A DNA stretch of 64,000 nucleotides from Sycobia sp. Sy_11 (GCA_018907035.1 JACCIC010000065.1:909001-973000), one strand, 5' to 3'; numbered from the stretch's first letter, positions 1 to 12,962 are shown. A program made the numbers and translations. The notes: generated by a model from the sequence alone, not told the origin.

Positions 1-684
1 CTCTAACTCGCTTTGGCGTTGCTTTTGTCACGAAATCCATTTCATAATCTAATGTTTTAATTTTAAAAGTGTTTTCAAATCCGTCAGTAACAGATTTATT
101 CTGAAGTTTAATTTTTTGCATGCGCTAAGTGTACATATATGTGTTCCCTAATCATTTTGCACATAGCAATGTAATTCAACTATAGAAGGCTCTCTGCGAT
201 TCCTGAGTAACGTAATAAATAATTATAATTTTTCATCTTATATATATATATATATTGTTGAGAATAGAGTTGGAATTCGTCATTATGTTATAATAAGTAT
301 AATTATTATAAGTGATTTTTTTTTTTTTTTTTATTGATCTTACCCAAGCCTATAAAAAGACTTATACAGCTATTTATAAGTGATTTATTCTTAGTTCATT
401 ATTTAATTACACGTGAAATGTATTTCGTTTTAGTTATATATGTATTATATGTGTAGGTATTTGTTACAGTATATATACATATGTGAAATTTGTTATATGT
501 TTATGAAGAAATTAAATAAATAAAAGTTAAAAATAAATTTGGAATAACTAATATAGATGTTTTAGAACGATTTATTTGTTTAAACGTTGAAAAGAATAAA
601 ATGTATTTGGTTTTTGTATTAAATCGAAAATTATTTGTAAAACAAAATATTCATATATAAAAAAAAAGAATGTATGAGCTTGAT
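1..684. other. AT-rich spacer
   Basis: No coding frame or RNA gene is supported. It holds a short (TA)n run near 239-256 and a poly-T run near 315-332. The base composition is the AT-rich background of the window. Confidence 0.6.
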
Positions 685-1016
685 GTAAGCGTTCAAAGGG
701 GAATTTAAAGTGATAAAAGGGGTAACTTTAGTTGATTCGCACGTTGCTTTATCCCGGGCTAGGGTTGAGTTGAATCAACCTGAGGTCCTCTTAGGCACCG
801 CGTCTAGGGTTGACGTTACCGTCGACCTGAGGTCGCACTTAGACTCTACCTGGGAGAATCTATCTCCGCTGAATATACGGTTCCCGCGTGCTCAGGAATA
901 CCGAAATGGTTACCTGGGGCCGCACTTATGCCAATCCTGGAAAGCAACGGGCGTGTACGTAGCAGCCGAACATAAAAGAAAGAAGCAGAAAATCAAAGAA
1001 ACGTGCTTAGTAAAGT

Positions 1017-1189
1017 CGCGCGCCAGATTTTAATCCGCAAAGGCAGAATAGCGCGCTTTGTTGTTGCAGCCAGTACGAAAAAGCGCGTTATTGAACCGCC
1101 AATGAGGAAAAGCGCGCCCTTTTATACTGCAAAACGTAAAAGAGCGCGCATTATTTTAGATCCACTGAGAAATATGCAATTTTAGCGCG
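1017..1189. repeat. six regularly spaced GCGCG motifs
   Basis: CGCG/GCGCG cores begin at about 1017, 1051, 1083, 1112, 1144 and 1185, five of them preceded by an A-rich stretch. Successive gaps are about 34, 32, 29, 32 and 41 bp, near three helical turns for the first five. The sequence between the cores is not repeated, so this is motif phasing and not a simple tandem repeat. Confidence 0.45.
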
Positions 1190-1331
1190 ATAATATTAGA
1201 CTCATGTCATTGGTTTTATCCTTGTCTTTGTTTTTCCCGACTTCTATTAGCTTTTCTCCTATGATATAGGGACGGGCTTTTATTCGATGGTTAAACCTTG
1301 CTAAAGTGGGGAAAGGCGGAGCCTAAGTGAC

Positions 1332-1361
1332 TATAAAGGAAGCGTACAAGCGATAGTCAGT
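1332..1361 (+). promoter_or_regulatory. TATA box plus initiator-like site
   Basis: TATAAA at 1332-1337 is followed by TCAGT at 1357-1361. The T of the TATA box lies 27 bp before the A of the initiator, slightly closer than the usual 30-31 bp. It sits inside the GC-richer block and may be that element's own promoter. Confidence 0.35.
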
Positions 1362-1460
1362 ACCTTTTGAATCACCTTACAGAGAGCTCGAAGTATAAAC
1401 CATTGATCCGTAAATAAATTATAATTTCTTAATATATCTGCAATTATTTACCCTGTAGTT

Positions 1461-1463
<3 letters not shown>

Positions 1464-1511
<48 letters not shown>
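1464..1511. repeat. (AT)n microsatellite
   Basis: An uninterrupted alternating A/T run of about 48 bp immediately after the LTR-like block. Confidence 0.95.
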
Positions 1512-1513
<2 letters not shown>

Positions 1514-3360
1514 TAATTCTTAAAATTATTTTATTATATATTATTTTTAATATAAGTACAAGTATCGATTCTGAAATAATTTCTCAGGGAATATTGTATC
1601 TTATTTTTTGTATCTCCGAAGAAAGGCTTATTTCTAGATTTTCCTTCAAATAAATCGTCGTGAACTTTATGTACATCCGCGCATAAATTAATTAGCTGAT
1701 GTACATTAGCATGTAGAGCAAAACCAAGTTTAACATTACCTTTGTCTACGAATTTATTGTTAATTATTAATCATATCTAGGATATTATGTATATGACTTT
1801 CAATATAAAATTCTTTCAATATGTCACATTAAAAAAACATCGTTACAGTAAAGTAATTACTATCTAAACATCATTATTTTGTATAATTATTTCTTTATTT
1901 TTATTTTAAATGTCCTAAATAGCAATTTTGACGAAATTTACATGTATATACAGAGCACAGTTTCAACAAAAAATCTATTCATAAAAGTTTCCAATTAATC
2001 AAATTCCCATAATGAACTTAGGCAACTATCATGCATTTCTTATTGATTTCTTCGACAATGCGAGTACAATTCTTATACATGATTAGTGTGTAACTGATAT
2101 TCCTATTAGTAGGCAAAGAATAAATATAAGTAATGTATACAAGTATTGCACGAGATTTTTTGGTTACGCTTATTTTGATGAAAGATACATTTTTCTCTAA
2201 TCATTGAATTTATTTTTGTACATAATTAAAAACTCTTAATTTAAGAAATATTACTGTTTTTTATTATACAATCTATATAATATAACATAAGTCTTTAGTT
2301 CTGGCTTTAAAGACATTCATAAATACTCAATTTTTACATACCAAGTTGAGACTCCTTGCTGACTCAAGCTCGTTTCTCGTGAATCAAATTATCAAAAGCA
2401 TTTTAGAAAACAATGTATAAAAAAAATAATATTTATTGTTATTACCGTTGCAATTATTTATCAGTAAATTGTCATTAGTTCAGATTCCGTTAAAATCTTT
2501 AAGGTTCTTTCTTGCAACAATATAAAAAAATGTTTTATATAAAAACACCATAAACATTGTGGAGACGAATCTGTTAAGTTCATACCTATTTTGTCTGAGC
2601 ACTGATGAGTTATTAGAAAATAATTATTACAAAGTTATTTTTGTAAATTCACAGATGTTTTATGATAATTCCATTTTATAAGAGTACATGTGTAGCATGT
2701 ACTTATAAAATATATTCTTATAAATTTTCGAGTGAAAATTTTTTATGGCTGTTCGTTACATAAGAAACTATTTATTTATGCATTGATATGTTTTGAAATA
2801 TTTTAATCTATTTTGTATAAAATACATTTATTAATTTATAGATGAAAAAGTAGAATTAAAATTAGCAATCTGTTAATGTTGTCATTTATTTTAAGTTGTT
2901 ATTGTACTACATAATATATTTTGTGTTGAATATATTTAGGAATATCTTAGAGTAATATTTTATACAAAATACATGATTTAATTTATAAGGATGGAAGTTT
3001 ATGATATGAAAAAAGAGAGTGATTGCAGTTAAAATTTTTATTTTTATAAAATCTTTTTGAAGAATAGAATAAACTTTATATTTCAGCTTTAACCAATTTA
3101 AGTTACCTGTATATTTTACAAAGCCATCATGTTTATACAAAGAAAATCTTGTTTTTAGAAATGTCTACTTACACATTACATTTATACGAAATTATTCGAT
3201 ATTATGAATAATTCATTACTTACATTTTCATATACACACAATCATGAGATGTCGTGGATATTTGAACTTCTTGAGTGATATTGACTCCAATATAACGGCA
3301 CTGTCTAAATTATAGTTAAAACCTTCGCAAAGCAACTCGATCGAAAAACAAAACAAACTT
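1512..3360. other. AT-rich spacer
   Basis: I see no gene, RNA or clear repeat. A 77-codon open frame on the minus strand at 2907-3140 is Lys/Ile/Phe-rich as expected from AT-rich noncoding DNA and matches no family. Confidence 0.5.
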
Positions 3361-3800
3361 TTCCCTGGGTAAAGTGTCAAGCATTATTAAAACGCTAATT
3401 ATTACCTCGCTACTCACTTCAGTTTTCTCTCTTCTGGCTGTTTAAAGGATGGAGAGAAGCGGCCCGATACAAGAGGGAATTACATCATGTCAGATGCACT
3501 TCGGCCGGAGAGCTATTTCGCGTTCGCGTCTGCCCCGGCGAACTTAATTACTGCAATAATGAAATTTTGCCATCCTGCAAAGTGCGCTGGTCTCTGACTT
3601 GTTTATTCACAAGGAGAATATAAGTCGAGCTTTTACCAAAGCTCAGCGCATGGCTGCAATGTACTGAAAATTTTTCATTATACTTCTGACGGCCGTTACT
3701 GCTGCCGTGTGAACAGCTCAAACTTTCAGGATTATAAGAATATTAATGGCCTTATCCGCCGCCACGTGTTTGATGAATCTTTTATACAATTTTGTTCCGA
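3361..3800. promoter_or_regulatory. GC-richer island, candidate regulatory element
   Basis: A block of mixed composition with several homeodomain-type cores (TAATTA-like near 3397-3402 and TTAATTAC near 3545) inside otherwise AT-rich DNA and without a sustained open frame. An enhancer or a conserved noncoding element is inferred from composition only. Confidence 0.25.
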
Positions 3801-5690
3801 ATGCTGCAGAACCATTTTCTTTCCACTCGATCTACTGATAATCTTTCCTTTTTAATAGTTATATAGCAAATTTACTGCATCGGCAGTAGAATTTGAAAAG
3901 CGTTATCGAATTTTTAAGCCGATCTAAGATCATCACCTATTTTGAGATTTTAGTTATATAAAAGACATTTAATTATTTTGGCTGAAATACTTTTTTGTTA
4001 TTGACATATAGATCTTAAAATATATTTATGATAAAAAGTAACTTATCCATCTACTTTAGATATTATGATTCGGCGCATCTCATTTGAATTTCACCTTTCA
4101 CTAAGATTCTTTAAGAACATCAGAAAAATTCGGGCTAAGATTGCATATCGCGAAATAAAAAAGAATAAATTATTGTATGCAGATATGAAATAATTCACTG
4201 AAAGCCAAGTTTGATACGAACGCTTGTGAGAACTTTGAAATGCGAATTGAAATCTCTTGACGCGGCGGGAATGTTCATCGAGGGCACATCTGCAGAGCCT
4301 ATTTGTATGCAAAACTAATTTTGCATCCAGGACTCTCCTCTATCTAAAACTCGTGAAGTGAATTAGAAAGGATGCGAAATCCAATGATGCATGTTGTACT
4401 GCAACGATCTCTTCAGGGCTTTCTTCACTTCGGAGACAAATACTAGTCTATTGAGTAGTTAAAGCAAAAGTGCTCCACCAAACTGTGTGCAGTTTGTAAT
4501 CTAATTTAAATTATATATAAATGCATACGCAATTATAATTAGTATTATAGACATTTGATATCGTATGTATCAAAACAAAACAATTTCCTACATCTACACC
4601 GCAAAAAGAAACAGAGTCAAGACTTTCATTTTTACATTGAAATTATCGCAAAATGAAAAATAAAAGGACTATCTCTAAAAGTAAACATTTATTCATAGTA
4701 ATTTGATGAGAATATGGAGAAAATGGAAATGTTTTTAAGATATTGAAATCAAGTTCAAACTTGATTTTTATCTGTCACGTGGCTTTGGTTTTACTTAAAA
4801 CAGTGATAACAGATGGATCTGGTATTTTCTTAACTTCTTTATAGCGTTAATTAATTAATTAAGTCTGGTACACGAAAGAGTAATGGAAACGATGCTGTAT
4901 TTACATATGAAATACATTGCGTTTCGGACGATTGGAAAACTAATGAGCCCGCTCTGAATTAACTGAATAGAAATTTCGTGCATTCTGATTTTATTTATAT
5001 TTAACTATTTAGTATGTATTTTTCTTTTACATAAAACATGATGAAAAATAAAAAACTTTTTCTATTTTTTAAATATATTTATTTACAATCGAAAAAGTAT
5101 TTTTTTAGTTGTACTTAAGAATTGTAATCATTTGTGAAGACTTCTTCCATTATCAATATTTCGACTTGATTTAGTGGTCAAACAATTATAACTATCACAT
5201 TATTCAAAATCAGTTAAGTAGGTGGGTATGAAAAGCTTTTAATAATAGATTAAATTAAGCCTTTGTTTAATCTCTACATACTAATTACAATTTTGAAGCT
5301 TTTTATAATAAAAACAATATTTGTTTGTAAAGTTTTTAATAATATTTTCACCCTAACTTCTCATATACGTACTCGAAACCCGATATTGTATGAATCAATT
5401 CTACAATTACTTTGTTTTCGTTTTAAGAGTATGACTACATGTATTTTAAAAAATATGTTCGTAGTATGCTAATAAAAATACAAAGAATTACTAAATTTAA
5501 ACTACATCATACAATTAAATTCCTAAATTGACGAATCTCTACAAGTAAATAATGAGACGGTATCTACAAATGCCTATAGTCACAAACACTTGAGACATTA
5601 AAATAGTCAGTCAATACACAATTCCTCTATCTTACCTTCCCTCTAATCCATTGCACCACAGTCCATGATGATTTTTTTAAAGTTGGATTT
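3801..5690. other. AT-rich spacer
   Basis: Nothing supported. Open frames of about 70 codons (4091-4312 minus, 5263-5472 plus) have no recognisable domain. Confidence 0.5.
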
Positions 5691-5960
5691 ATTTTAAATT
5701 CTCTGTACATTTATATCTCTGTCCTCCCTTACGCAGGGAGACACTTATATCAACTTGTCAAGCAGTGCCGCATCGAACAGCCAAGGCATACCAAACACGA
5801 ATTGATCGTCACTCGTCTGAAATGGCCCTAATTGATTTAATTAACGTCCCAACCCGATTGCAGAGGACCATACCAATTATCTTTGATGTCCTTCGCGAGT
5901 CGGCGTGCGTGCGTGCGGAGAGAGCCTTCACCAATAGCACCTAATTCCTGGTGTTGAAAG
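5691..5960. promoter_or_regulatory. GC-richer island, candidate regulatory element
   Basis: A compact block of complex sequence with an ATTGATTTAATTAA motif near 5831-5844 (homeodomain-type cores) and a CpG-containing segment near 5898-5920. There is no coding frame. The regulatory role is inferred. Confidence 0.25.
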
Positions 5961-8880
5961 GAAAAAGACAGGTCCTACGTAGTCGATATTGGGAATACAC
6001 GATATCCATTAGCATACGTAGTGTCATTGGTTTATTTTTTAAAATCTTATAGTTAAATTTAGTTAAAGAAGACAGGTAGAATTTTAAGCAACGCGATATA
6101 CCACCGGTCCGAGAACTGACTATACACATTACCACAGCTGTATAGATTATGAAAATCTAAATGCAATAATAAAAAAGATTAAGTAAATCGGTGTTAATTT
6201 TGTAGTTATTAACCAATGTTTAATAATTAATCAACAACGCAAGATTGGGATTTTCGGTCAAGAGGCTGGAATTAGACTAATGCAGGCCGATACTCTCGCG
6301 AACTCTGAAAGAAATGTGAGGAAACGCATCGATTATTTTTTTTTTTCGATAGCGAGAAAGACTATCACGGTGCGGTCATTGGTCCGCCCTTTTCTATAAT
6401 TAAAACTGCGCATATAGTATTAGTGGCATAGACTATGAGAGAGAGAAATATGAAACATCTTTTTTCACATTTTTGTTTCTATGCTTGCTGTAGCGTGTCT
6501 ATAAAAAATACACGGAGTAAAATCGATGTTTGTTTTCTTAGACAGAGCTATTTGTATAATTCAATATCCGGTGTGCCCAGAGTGCGGGCGTATGATTTAC
6601 ATGTTTATTATTGTTGGATGGACCGGGATTAAGTTTATTGTATCAGTATAGAATATCCAACCGTTTTACCGTTTGTTTTTATCTTTACTTTTTCAAAAAT
6701 CAATCAACCTTCATTATATTTATTAATTTTTGTGTAAGAAAATTATAACCTTCTTTTCAAATACATGAATTATTCCGCCAAATCGAAGAATATATTCAGA
6801 ATTTATGTTTTATTTATTTCATTTGAGCGAGAAATCGGAAAATGTCAATCTTCTATTAAAATGAAACAATTAAACTATTAAAGAACCTCCCCTGAACGCG
6901 GTTTGTCGAGACCAAGCTTACTTCATACTTTCTTATTATTTAAAAGCATGAAGTAAATATGGACAGATACTACATGTGATATCGCCATTAGAAATCAAGG
7001 CGAATATCACTTTGATTTTGCCATGCACGCGTTATAACTATATTTCCTAACGACACACATCTACATGGATTTTCAGTCTGGACACGTGAAGGGGTGCTCG
7101 CACATCTTTGTTAGCCATTCTGATTGCAGTATTTCAGTCCCCGTTCGGTTATGGCCTGTGCATTCAGCCTGTAAGCAAATAACTCATGCCTTCATTGCCA
7201 TCGCTCTGTTAGTTCAGGATTATCATGGTATAACAAGGACCCCTATTGGCGTGCAGATGAGCGTTGCTTCGACTTTCGTCATCTTCTGTAGTGTGTCTGT
7301 TTCTACACTCCTACCTCGGCTTTTCTCGGCAACTAGCTTACCCTATCCGGGTGTACTCTTGTAGTCGCTGCTTAAATGCCAGGCGTGATGTATATGATTT
7401 GTTCTAAGCTTAACTATATGTGTTTGTGTTCGAATATTCATAACTGTCTCCTGCTCCCTTAATCCTATTGGATTTGCTCGTTGTTACAAGTAGGAGATAT
7501 TGAATAAATTATTGGTCTTGGAACAGGAAGAAGTTTGTTCATGATTATTTTGAACATAGTGAGTAACTTATAGAGGAACTTTTCGATCGTAAGCACGTGT
7601 GTAAAAAAGCAGAAAATAATTTATCAATTGATTACATGAAAAATACATACAGTATAGAATAGTCTTTAACTCAGAGATAAAGAAAATTTTTCAGCGTTAT
7701 TACTCAGTTTGATACGAAACATGCTGTGAATTGCTAAAAAACACAGAAAATTCATCTAATTTTAACAATACCATATTTATGAGATCTTATTGCGTTAATA
7801 ACATACTTATAGACGCGTACAATCTAAGTGATTGAAACAAAAAAAAACACATAACACGTATTTACAGATATCTTACAAAAAATAGTTTAAAAGTTTGAGG
7901 TTTTTACACAGATAATACGAACACTATTGATGAAAGCAACGTATTCCAAACAACTTAAATGGCTTTTCCAAAATATTGCAAAAGGTAATAGTAGTAAACC
8001 TTCTGCATTAGCACTATCTTTCTGGAATATTAGAAACTTAAAGTAAATAGAAGACAAGCTACAAATTATATTAAATTAAATGGACATTTTTATATCATTA
8101 TATATCAAATTAATTATGTCACATTATCAGAACACCGAAAAAATTGATTTTATTGTATACTATAAAATTGTAGGATATATGTAGCTCTCTCAAGTTTAAT
8201 GGAAAAATATTCATGAAAGCTAGCATGACAAATTATTCCCTCTTTAATTTAAACGGATTTTTAAACAGATTTAAACTTTCATAACTATAAAAAAGTAAAC
8301 TTACATCTAATAGTTTAGACACTGGCAATGTCAGACAAAATGAATTGTTCAATTCATAGTGATATCCTCGACCGGCGTACGCAAATAGTAAACTAAGAAA
8401 ATATTATTTTGTAATCGGCAAGTAAAGGCCAGCGTTTAACAATTTTACCAAACACCTTTATTGTCAGAGCTAACGGACATTCTTGAAATTTCTTCTAATT
8501 TATTAAGAAATGTTAATTATAGTAAAAAACTTTGTTTTAAACAAATATTTAATCAATTTGGTCTGAGTAGAATATAAACCTGCAATTTGGTACATTTGTT
8601 AATTTCACTGGAAACGATCGCCGAATAATAACATACTCCAGAAATTTAACTGTATCAATTTCAAGTGTAAAAAAGCAATTACACGTCGAAATAGTTTACT
8701 ATTTACATTCCTATCTATTCCTTTAATTTTCAATCTGTATATTGTTCAACGGTCTTTCAATATCATTCGTTATCTTGATCCGTCTATTTCTCTTGTTTAC
8801 ATAAGAGATGGATCTCGTTCGTGTCTCAGATCTCCTAGCCTATTTCGCTTTATTATCTATCTGTCTCTTTACTTACTAGT
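5961..8880. other. mostly AT-rich spacer
   Basis: A GC-richer patch at 7030-7380 holds a 99-codon open frame on the plus strand (7065-7364), Ser/Val/Cys-rich, with no domain, signal peptide or splice support that I can recognise. The rest is AT-rich without features. Confidence 0.4.
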
Positions 8881-8990
8881 ATTAGTCTCTTCCATTCTCT
8901 TTCTCTTTCTCTCTTTCTCTGTCTCCTTCTCTCTATCACCCATGCGCGCGCGCACTCATATACAGACACAGAGCACTTATATTCTGTTTC
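8881..8990. repeat. polypyrimidine (CT)-rich tract with short (GC)n
   Basis: An imperfect CT-rich tract runs from about 8886 to 8938, followed by alternating GCGCGCGC at about 8944-8952 and CA/TA dinucleotides. It is low-complexity DNA. Confidence 0.7.
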
Positions 8991-9700
8991 TCAAACTCTG
9001 GATAAATTCTCTGTACCATCATACTGTAATACATATAGTCTTTTGTGAACGGGAGTTTAGAATTTTCGTGACTTAACAACTTGCAAGATCACATTAAGCC
9101 TAGTTTGCCAAGCAGTAAACGTTTTATGCAAGTATTGAAATCTAAAGGTGTTGAGCGAATCAGAAACTTATATTTTACGAATATCTTTGTTTAAATTTAG
9201 ATGAGAAAGTGAATGCGAAGGTTGATTTAAGTAAGAAATGTTTGAGGTTGATAATTATTCGGCTCTATCAGGCTATTTTAAAGTAAACATTCCCACTTAG
9301 GCATAAGGAGTTATTACTCCCCTTTCATAAAATTTATATTAAGATGATTTTAATCTAAATTAATACTTCCAGATACTTATTTATTTATTAAATATTATAT
9401 TCATAGGGCACGGTCAAGTTGTCTTTGAAAAACTAAATAGACGCTGTTTGTAAAGTGCATTAAAAAATTCGAACTCGGGCCAGGCCTATTAGCAACTTTA
9501 TCTCTTACCCTAGTGCAATCGCAGTGTACCTAAGAAACCGGCAATATGGGTTAGAGTGCGTCAGCAAATATATGTTGGTGCATAAACGTAAAAATATTTT
9601 TTAAATTATAGATTTCATGTTTTCTTATTAATGTATAAAAAACAACAAAAAACCCAAGAATTTAAAACAGTCTAAATTCAGACTTCAAATTTTTTCACTG
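8991..9700. other. AT-rich spacer
   Basis: No coding or RNA feature seen. Confidence 0.5.
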
Positions 9701-9709
9701 TCAACGACA

Positions 9710-9870
9710 TTGTGTAACGCGGATGTGTTACGGCACCAGACTAGCAGTAGTAAGGTTAAGCGGCTTTGGTAAGTACTATTCCCGTCTCCAAGACGCTGGG
9801 GCCGTAACGCAGCATAGGAGGGGCTTCGAAACCTACTTCCACTTTAGCCCTCAACTCATACTGATAATTT
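9710..9870. repeat. GC-rich block with inverted repeat
   Basis: GTTACGGC at 9727-9734 is the exact inverse of GCCGTAAC at 9801-9808, and a TAACGC motif recurs at 9715 and 9805. Between them lies a segment faintly like a tRNA A-box followed by a GGTAAGT. It could be the end of a decayed mobile element or a SINE fragment. I do not recognise it. Confidence 0.35.
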
Positions 9871-10880
9871 AAATATAATTTACCATGGTAAGAGAGCTTT
9901 ATAAGTAACTGTGACATATTACTGTAATTGTAAAGGCATCTTTGATAACTGTAATATTATTGTTTTCTCAATTTAATTATTATTAATTGTTTTTCAACTG
10001 ACTTCTTTCCTCCACTAATTGAGTGGAGGGTTTTTATACCAATTAATTTATAAATAAATTTAATATTTTTCATAATAATAAATAACTGCGTATTTATTCC
10101 AATCCTTTTCAAATGCACATTCTCTTCCAAAATCGAACCTTAACCGTATCACAAACATAAGGATTGTAATTCTTTTATTTTCGGCTATAAATGTGTGTAA
10201 TTGTATTTATTGGGCATAATAAATAGAAAATTTTTGACTATGATTTAATACAGCTGAAAGGTTTCACAAATAAATATTTTATTATATTTTATTAAATATA
10301 ATTAAAATATTTGTTTTGTGACACCTTCCAAGTGTAGTTAATCTTATTTCAATCAACCCTATAGTAAATAGTTTTCTATTTATAACTTAGCAGATATGTA
10401 TACATGCCAATCAGCAGAAAAATAATTTTAATAAATAAAGTATCCTCTAAATGATGAAAACTATTGATATAAATATCTATATTTTTGTACTTCAGAGAAT
10501 AATTTATTTATTATAATTCTATTAGCTTGTATGAAGTGCCACTATTATTACTTTCAATTTAATTCAAAATTTAATTAAAAAAGAAGGCAAGTATTATTAC
10601 ATGTACTATTTTCGAACAGAACAGAAATGTTGTAGAAACACTGACCTATATGTAGACAATCTGTAAATGACAAGAATATTTTAATATAATTTATTCATGA
10701 AAAAATTCATAAAATTTTGGTTTTCCAAATTTATCTTATACATATAAATAACGTTATTATAATAAAATCCATATGATTTTTAGTTAGCAGCAATCTTTAA
10801 AAGGTACGTATATAAATTTGACAACTGTCGGACAATTGGTTCGTGAGATATAGTATTGTGAGTAAAGCAAGTTTTGTGAT
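9871..10880. other. AT-rich spacer
   Basis: Very AT-rich and featureless. The last 80 bp are probably the 5' untranslated part of the mariner copy that follows. I could not identify that element's left terminal repeat. Confidence 0.4.
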
Positions 10881-10883
10881 TCT

Positions 10884-11873
10884 GAAAAAATTGATAAAAA
10901 AGAATTTCATTTGATAAAAAAACATTACTTTTTCGCGAAAAATACTATTGATACTCAGGCTTGGCTTGATAAATATTATTCGAAAACTTCGCTAGAAAAA
11001 TCAACTGTTAAGAAGTGGTTTTTTAATTTCAAACGAGCCGAAATGAGCATCGAAGACAATGCACACAGTGGGTATCCGAAAAACGCTGTTACCTACGAAA
11101 ACAACAAAGAAGTCCACAAAATAATTTAAAATGATCGAAAAGAAAAGTTGATCGCGATATCTAGACTTTAAAGATGTCAAAGGAACGTATTAGACGTATA
11201 GTATATGAATATTTGGACCTGTGAAACCTATGTGCAAAATGGGTACCATGCAGCCTCACAATCGATCAAAAGCAACAACGTATTGGTTTGGAGCAGTGTT
11301 TAGCGATATTTAACCGTAATAAAGATAAATTTTTCTGTCGATATATTACAATGGTTAAAACATGGCTCCATCACTATACTCCAGAGTTTAATCGACAGTC
11401 TGCCGAGTGGACGGAATGCAATAAACCGAATCCAAAGATGTAACAATAACTTGGCAAGGTTTTTGCATTGGTACTTTACGATTCACATGGTATAATATTC
11501 ATCGACTACTTTGAGAAGTGAAATACCATCAATAGCGATTATTGCGTAGCGTTATTGGAGCGTTTGAAGGAAAAATTCATGAAAAAATGATCCGCTTTGA
11601 TGAAAAAATAAGTGTTGTTTGATCAAGACAATGCATTGTGTCCAAAATCAAAGAAAACTATGGCAGAATGGTATAATTAGGTTATGAAATACATTCCTAT
11701 CCACTGCATTTTTCAGATTTGGCCTTCAGTAACTTTTTGTTGTTTTTAAATCTCAAAAGAATGATGGAAAAAAATTAGCATTGATAAAGAGGTAATTGCC
11801 GAAACTAAGACTCCTTTTGAAGCTAAAGAGAATTCCCACTATAAAAATGACATTGCCCTCGAAAGCAACTCGT
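10884..11873 (+). pseudogene. mariner transposase relic (copy 1)
   Basis: This is a dead copy of a Tc1/mariner transposase, the enzyme that cuts and pastes the element at TA sites. The N-terminal helix-turn-helix part is readable from 10884 to 11126, including the VKKWF and AEMSIEDN stretches typical of the HTH-linker region. It then runs through several frameshifts. Later landmarks are LHHYTPE (near 11370), QSAEW (near 11398), FIDYFEK (near 11505), QDNA (near 11627) and NLKRM (near 11752). The first catalytic Asp (normally in MDETW) reads as Val in TMVKTW, and the third (PSD) reads as Asn in FSN, so two of the three DD34D residues are lost. The family is clear; activity is impossible. A second mariner lies about 8 bp beyond its last readable codons. 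Confidence 0.85.
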
Positions 11874-11880
11874 GAAAATA

Positions 11881-12074
11881 CCATATGATCAAATTTGATC
11901 CGGACTGGTGCATTTAAACTCTGCGCGTAAATTGAATCAGTAAATTTTTTTTCCTATATTGGTACAATCTTTATTGATGTCCGTGCGAAATTTGAGCGTC
12001 ATATCTCCATTAGTGTGTGTTTGTCAGCTGTTTGTTTACGACGAAAAAAGTTTGTCTGGCGATATTGTCTATGG
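11881..12074 (+). repeat. left terminal inverted repeat of mariner copy 2
   Basis: It pairs with 12959-13150 along its whole length. Shared stretches include the AAATTTGA segment near the tip and the CAGCTGTTTGTTTACGACG segment near the inner end. The inner boundary lies at TATGG (12070-12074). Confidence 0.9.
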
Positions 12075-12089
12075 ACTCAAGGTGCGTTC

Positions 12090-12962
12090 TCCGAAGCGGA
12101 TTTTTGACTTCAGAAAGAGAAAAAAGTCACAGAAAGCCAAATCTGGCGAGTACGGTGGCTGAGTGATGACTTTTACTTCGTGTTAGTCGAAAAAATCAGA
12201 CACAATCATGCTGGAATTTGCCGACGCATTATCGTGGTGAAAAAACCATGCATTGTCTGCTCACAAATCCGGTCATTTACGACGAATTGCTTCACGTAGA
12301 CGCCTCAAACGGTCAAGTAGTACTCCTTATTGACCATTTCGCCTCCTGGAACGAATTCATGGTTAACCACCTCATGGTAATCGAAAAAAAATGAGTATCA
12401 CCTTCTACCGACTTGGACGTGGTTTTTTCGGTTTCGGCTCATTTTTGTAGCGCCATTCGTTAGATTTTTGGGTAGTTGCGACATTATATTGATAAACCCA
12501 TGTCTCGTCACCAGTAATGATGCGTTTGATAAATGTAGAATCCTCAGCTACGTTTTAAAGCATCTCTTTTACGACCTTTACTCGACGTTGTTTTTGTAAA
12601 AGATTGAACATTGAAACGAGTCTAACATTGACACACTTCGTATGCAAAACGTTAACTAAAATATGTTGAGTCGATCCATAAGAGATGTTAAGAGGCTCTG
12701 CTATCTCTCTGATACCGACACGATGATTTTTGATCACCATTTCCTCAACTTTTTCGATGTTATCGTTCTTAACAGAGGTGGATGGGCGATTTGCATGAGG
12801 CAGGTTTCGCCGACTTTACGACCATCACTGAATACTTTGTGCCACTCAAATATTTGCGTTCGCGATAAAGTAGACTCCCCAAAACACTTCTGCAATATTT
12901 TCAACGATTCCGTAGCCGCAATTCCATTAGAAACACAAAATTTCAAGCAACTTTTTTTCCAT
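12090..12962 (-). pseudogene. mariner transposase relic (copy 2)
   Basis: The transposase of the long-TIR mariner. The start codon at 12962-12960 lies at the inner edge of the right TIR, and a frameshift in an A-run follows within a few codons. The readable N-terminal HTH (KFCVSNGI, FGESTLSRTQ, then a second HTH segment REIAEPLNISYG) runs to about 12555. The catalytic part is in pieces: GDETW near 12515-12501, HHDNA near 12240, and YSPDLAFCDFF near 12145. All three catalytic Asp codons survive, and the spacing between the second and third is 34 residues, so it is a DD34D enzyme. Several in-frame stops (for example after KEML at about 12555) and frameshifts prevent expression. The reading frame stops at the edge of the left TIR. 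Confidence 0.88.

Larger units (their letters stand above)
685..1463 (+). mobile_element. possible solo LTR or decayed LTR-like block
   Basis: A GC-richer block sits abruptly in AT-rich DNA. It begins TGT and ends ACA, contains a TATAAA at 1332-1337 followed 25 bp later by an insect initiator-like TCAGT at 1357-1361, and has an AATAAA further on near 1414. That order (upstream region, TATA, start site, polyadenylation signal, ACA end) is what an LTR shows. I see no second copy, no flanking target duplication and no primer site, so a solo LTR or an ordinary promoter are both possible. Two open frames inside (710-1033 and 1003-1185) match no family I know and are probably chance frames of the GC-richer DNA. 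Confidence 0.3.

Noticed and set aside
7065..7364. 99-codon open frame on the plus strand
   Set aside because: No domain, no signal peptide, no splice or polyadenylation support, and it lies in a GC-richer patch where chance frames are longer.
8240..8395. Minus-strand open stretch with a possible acceptor and a GTAAGT donor, reading LLFAYAGRGYHYELNNSF
   Set aside because: No start codon in frame, no partner exons, no family match; the frame also runs on through the donor.
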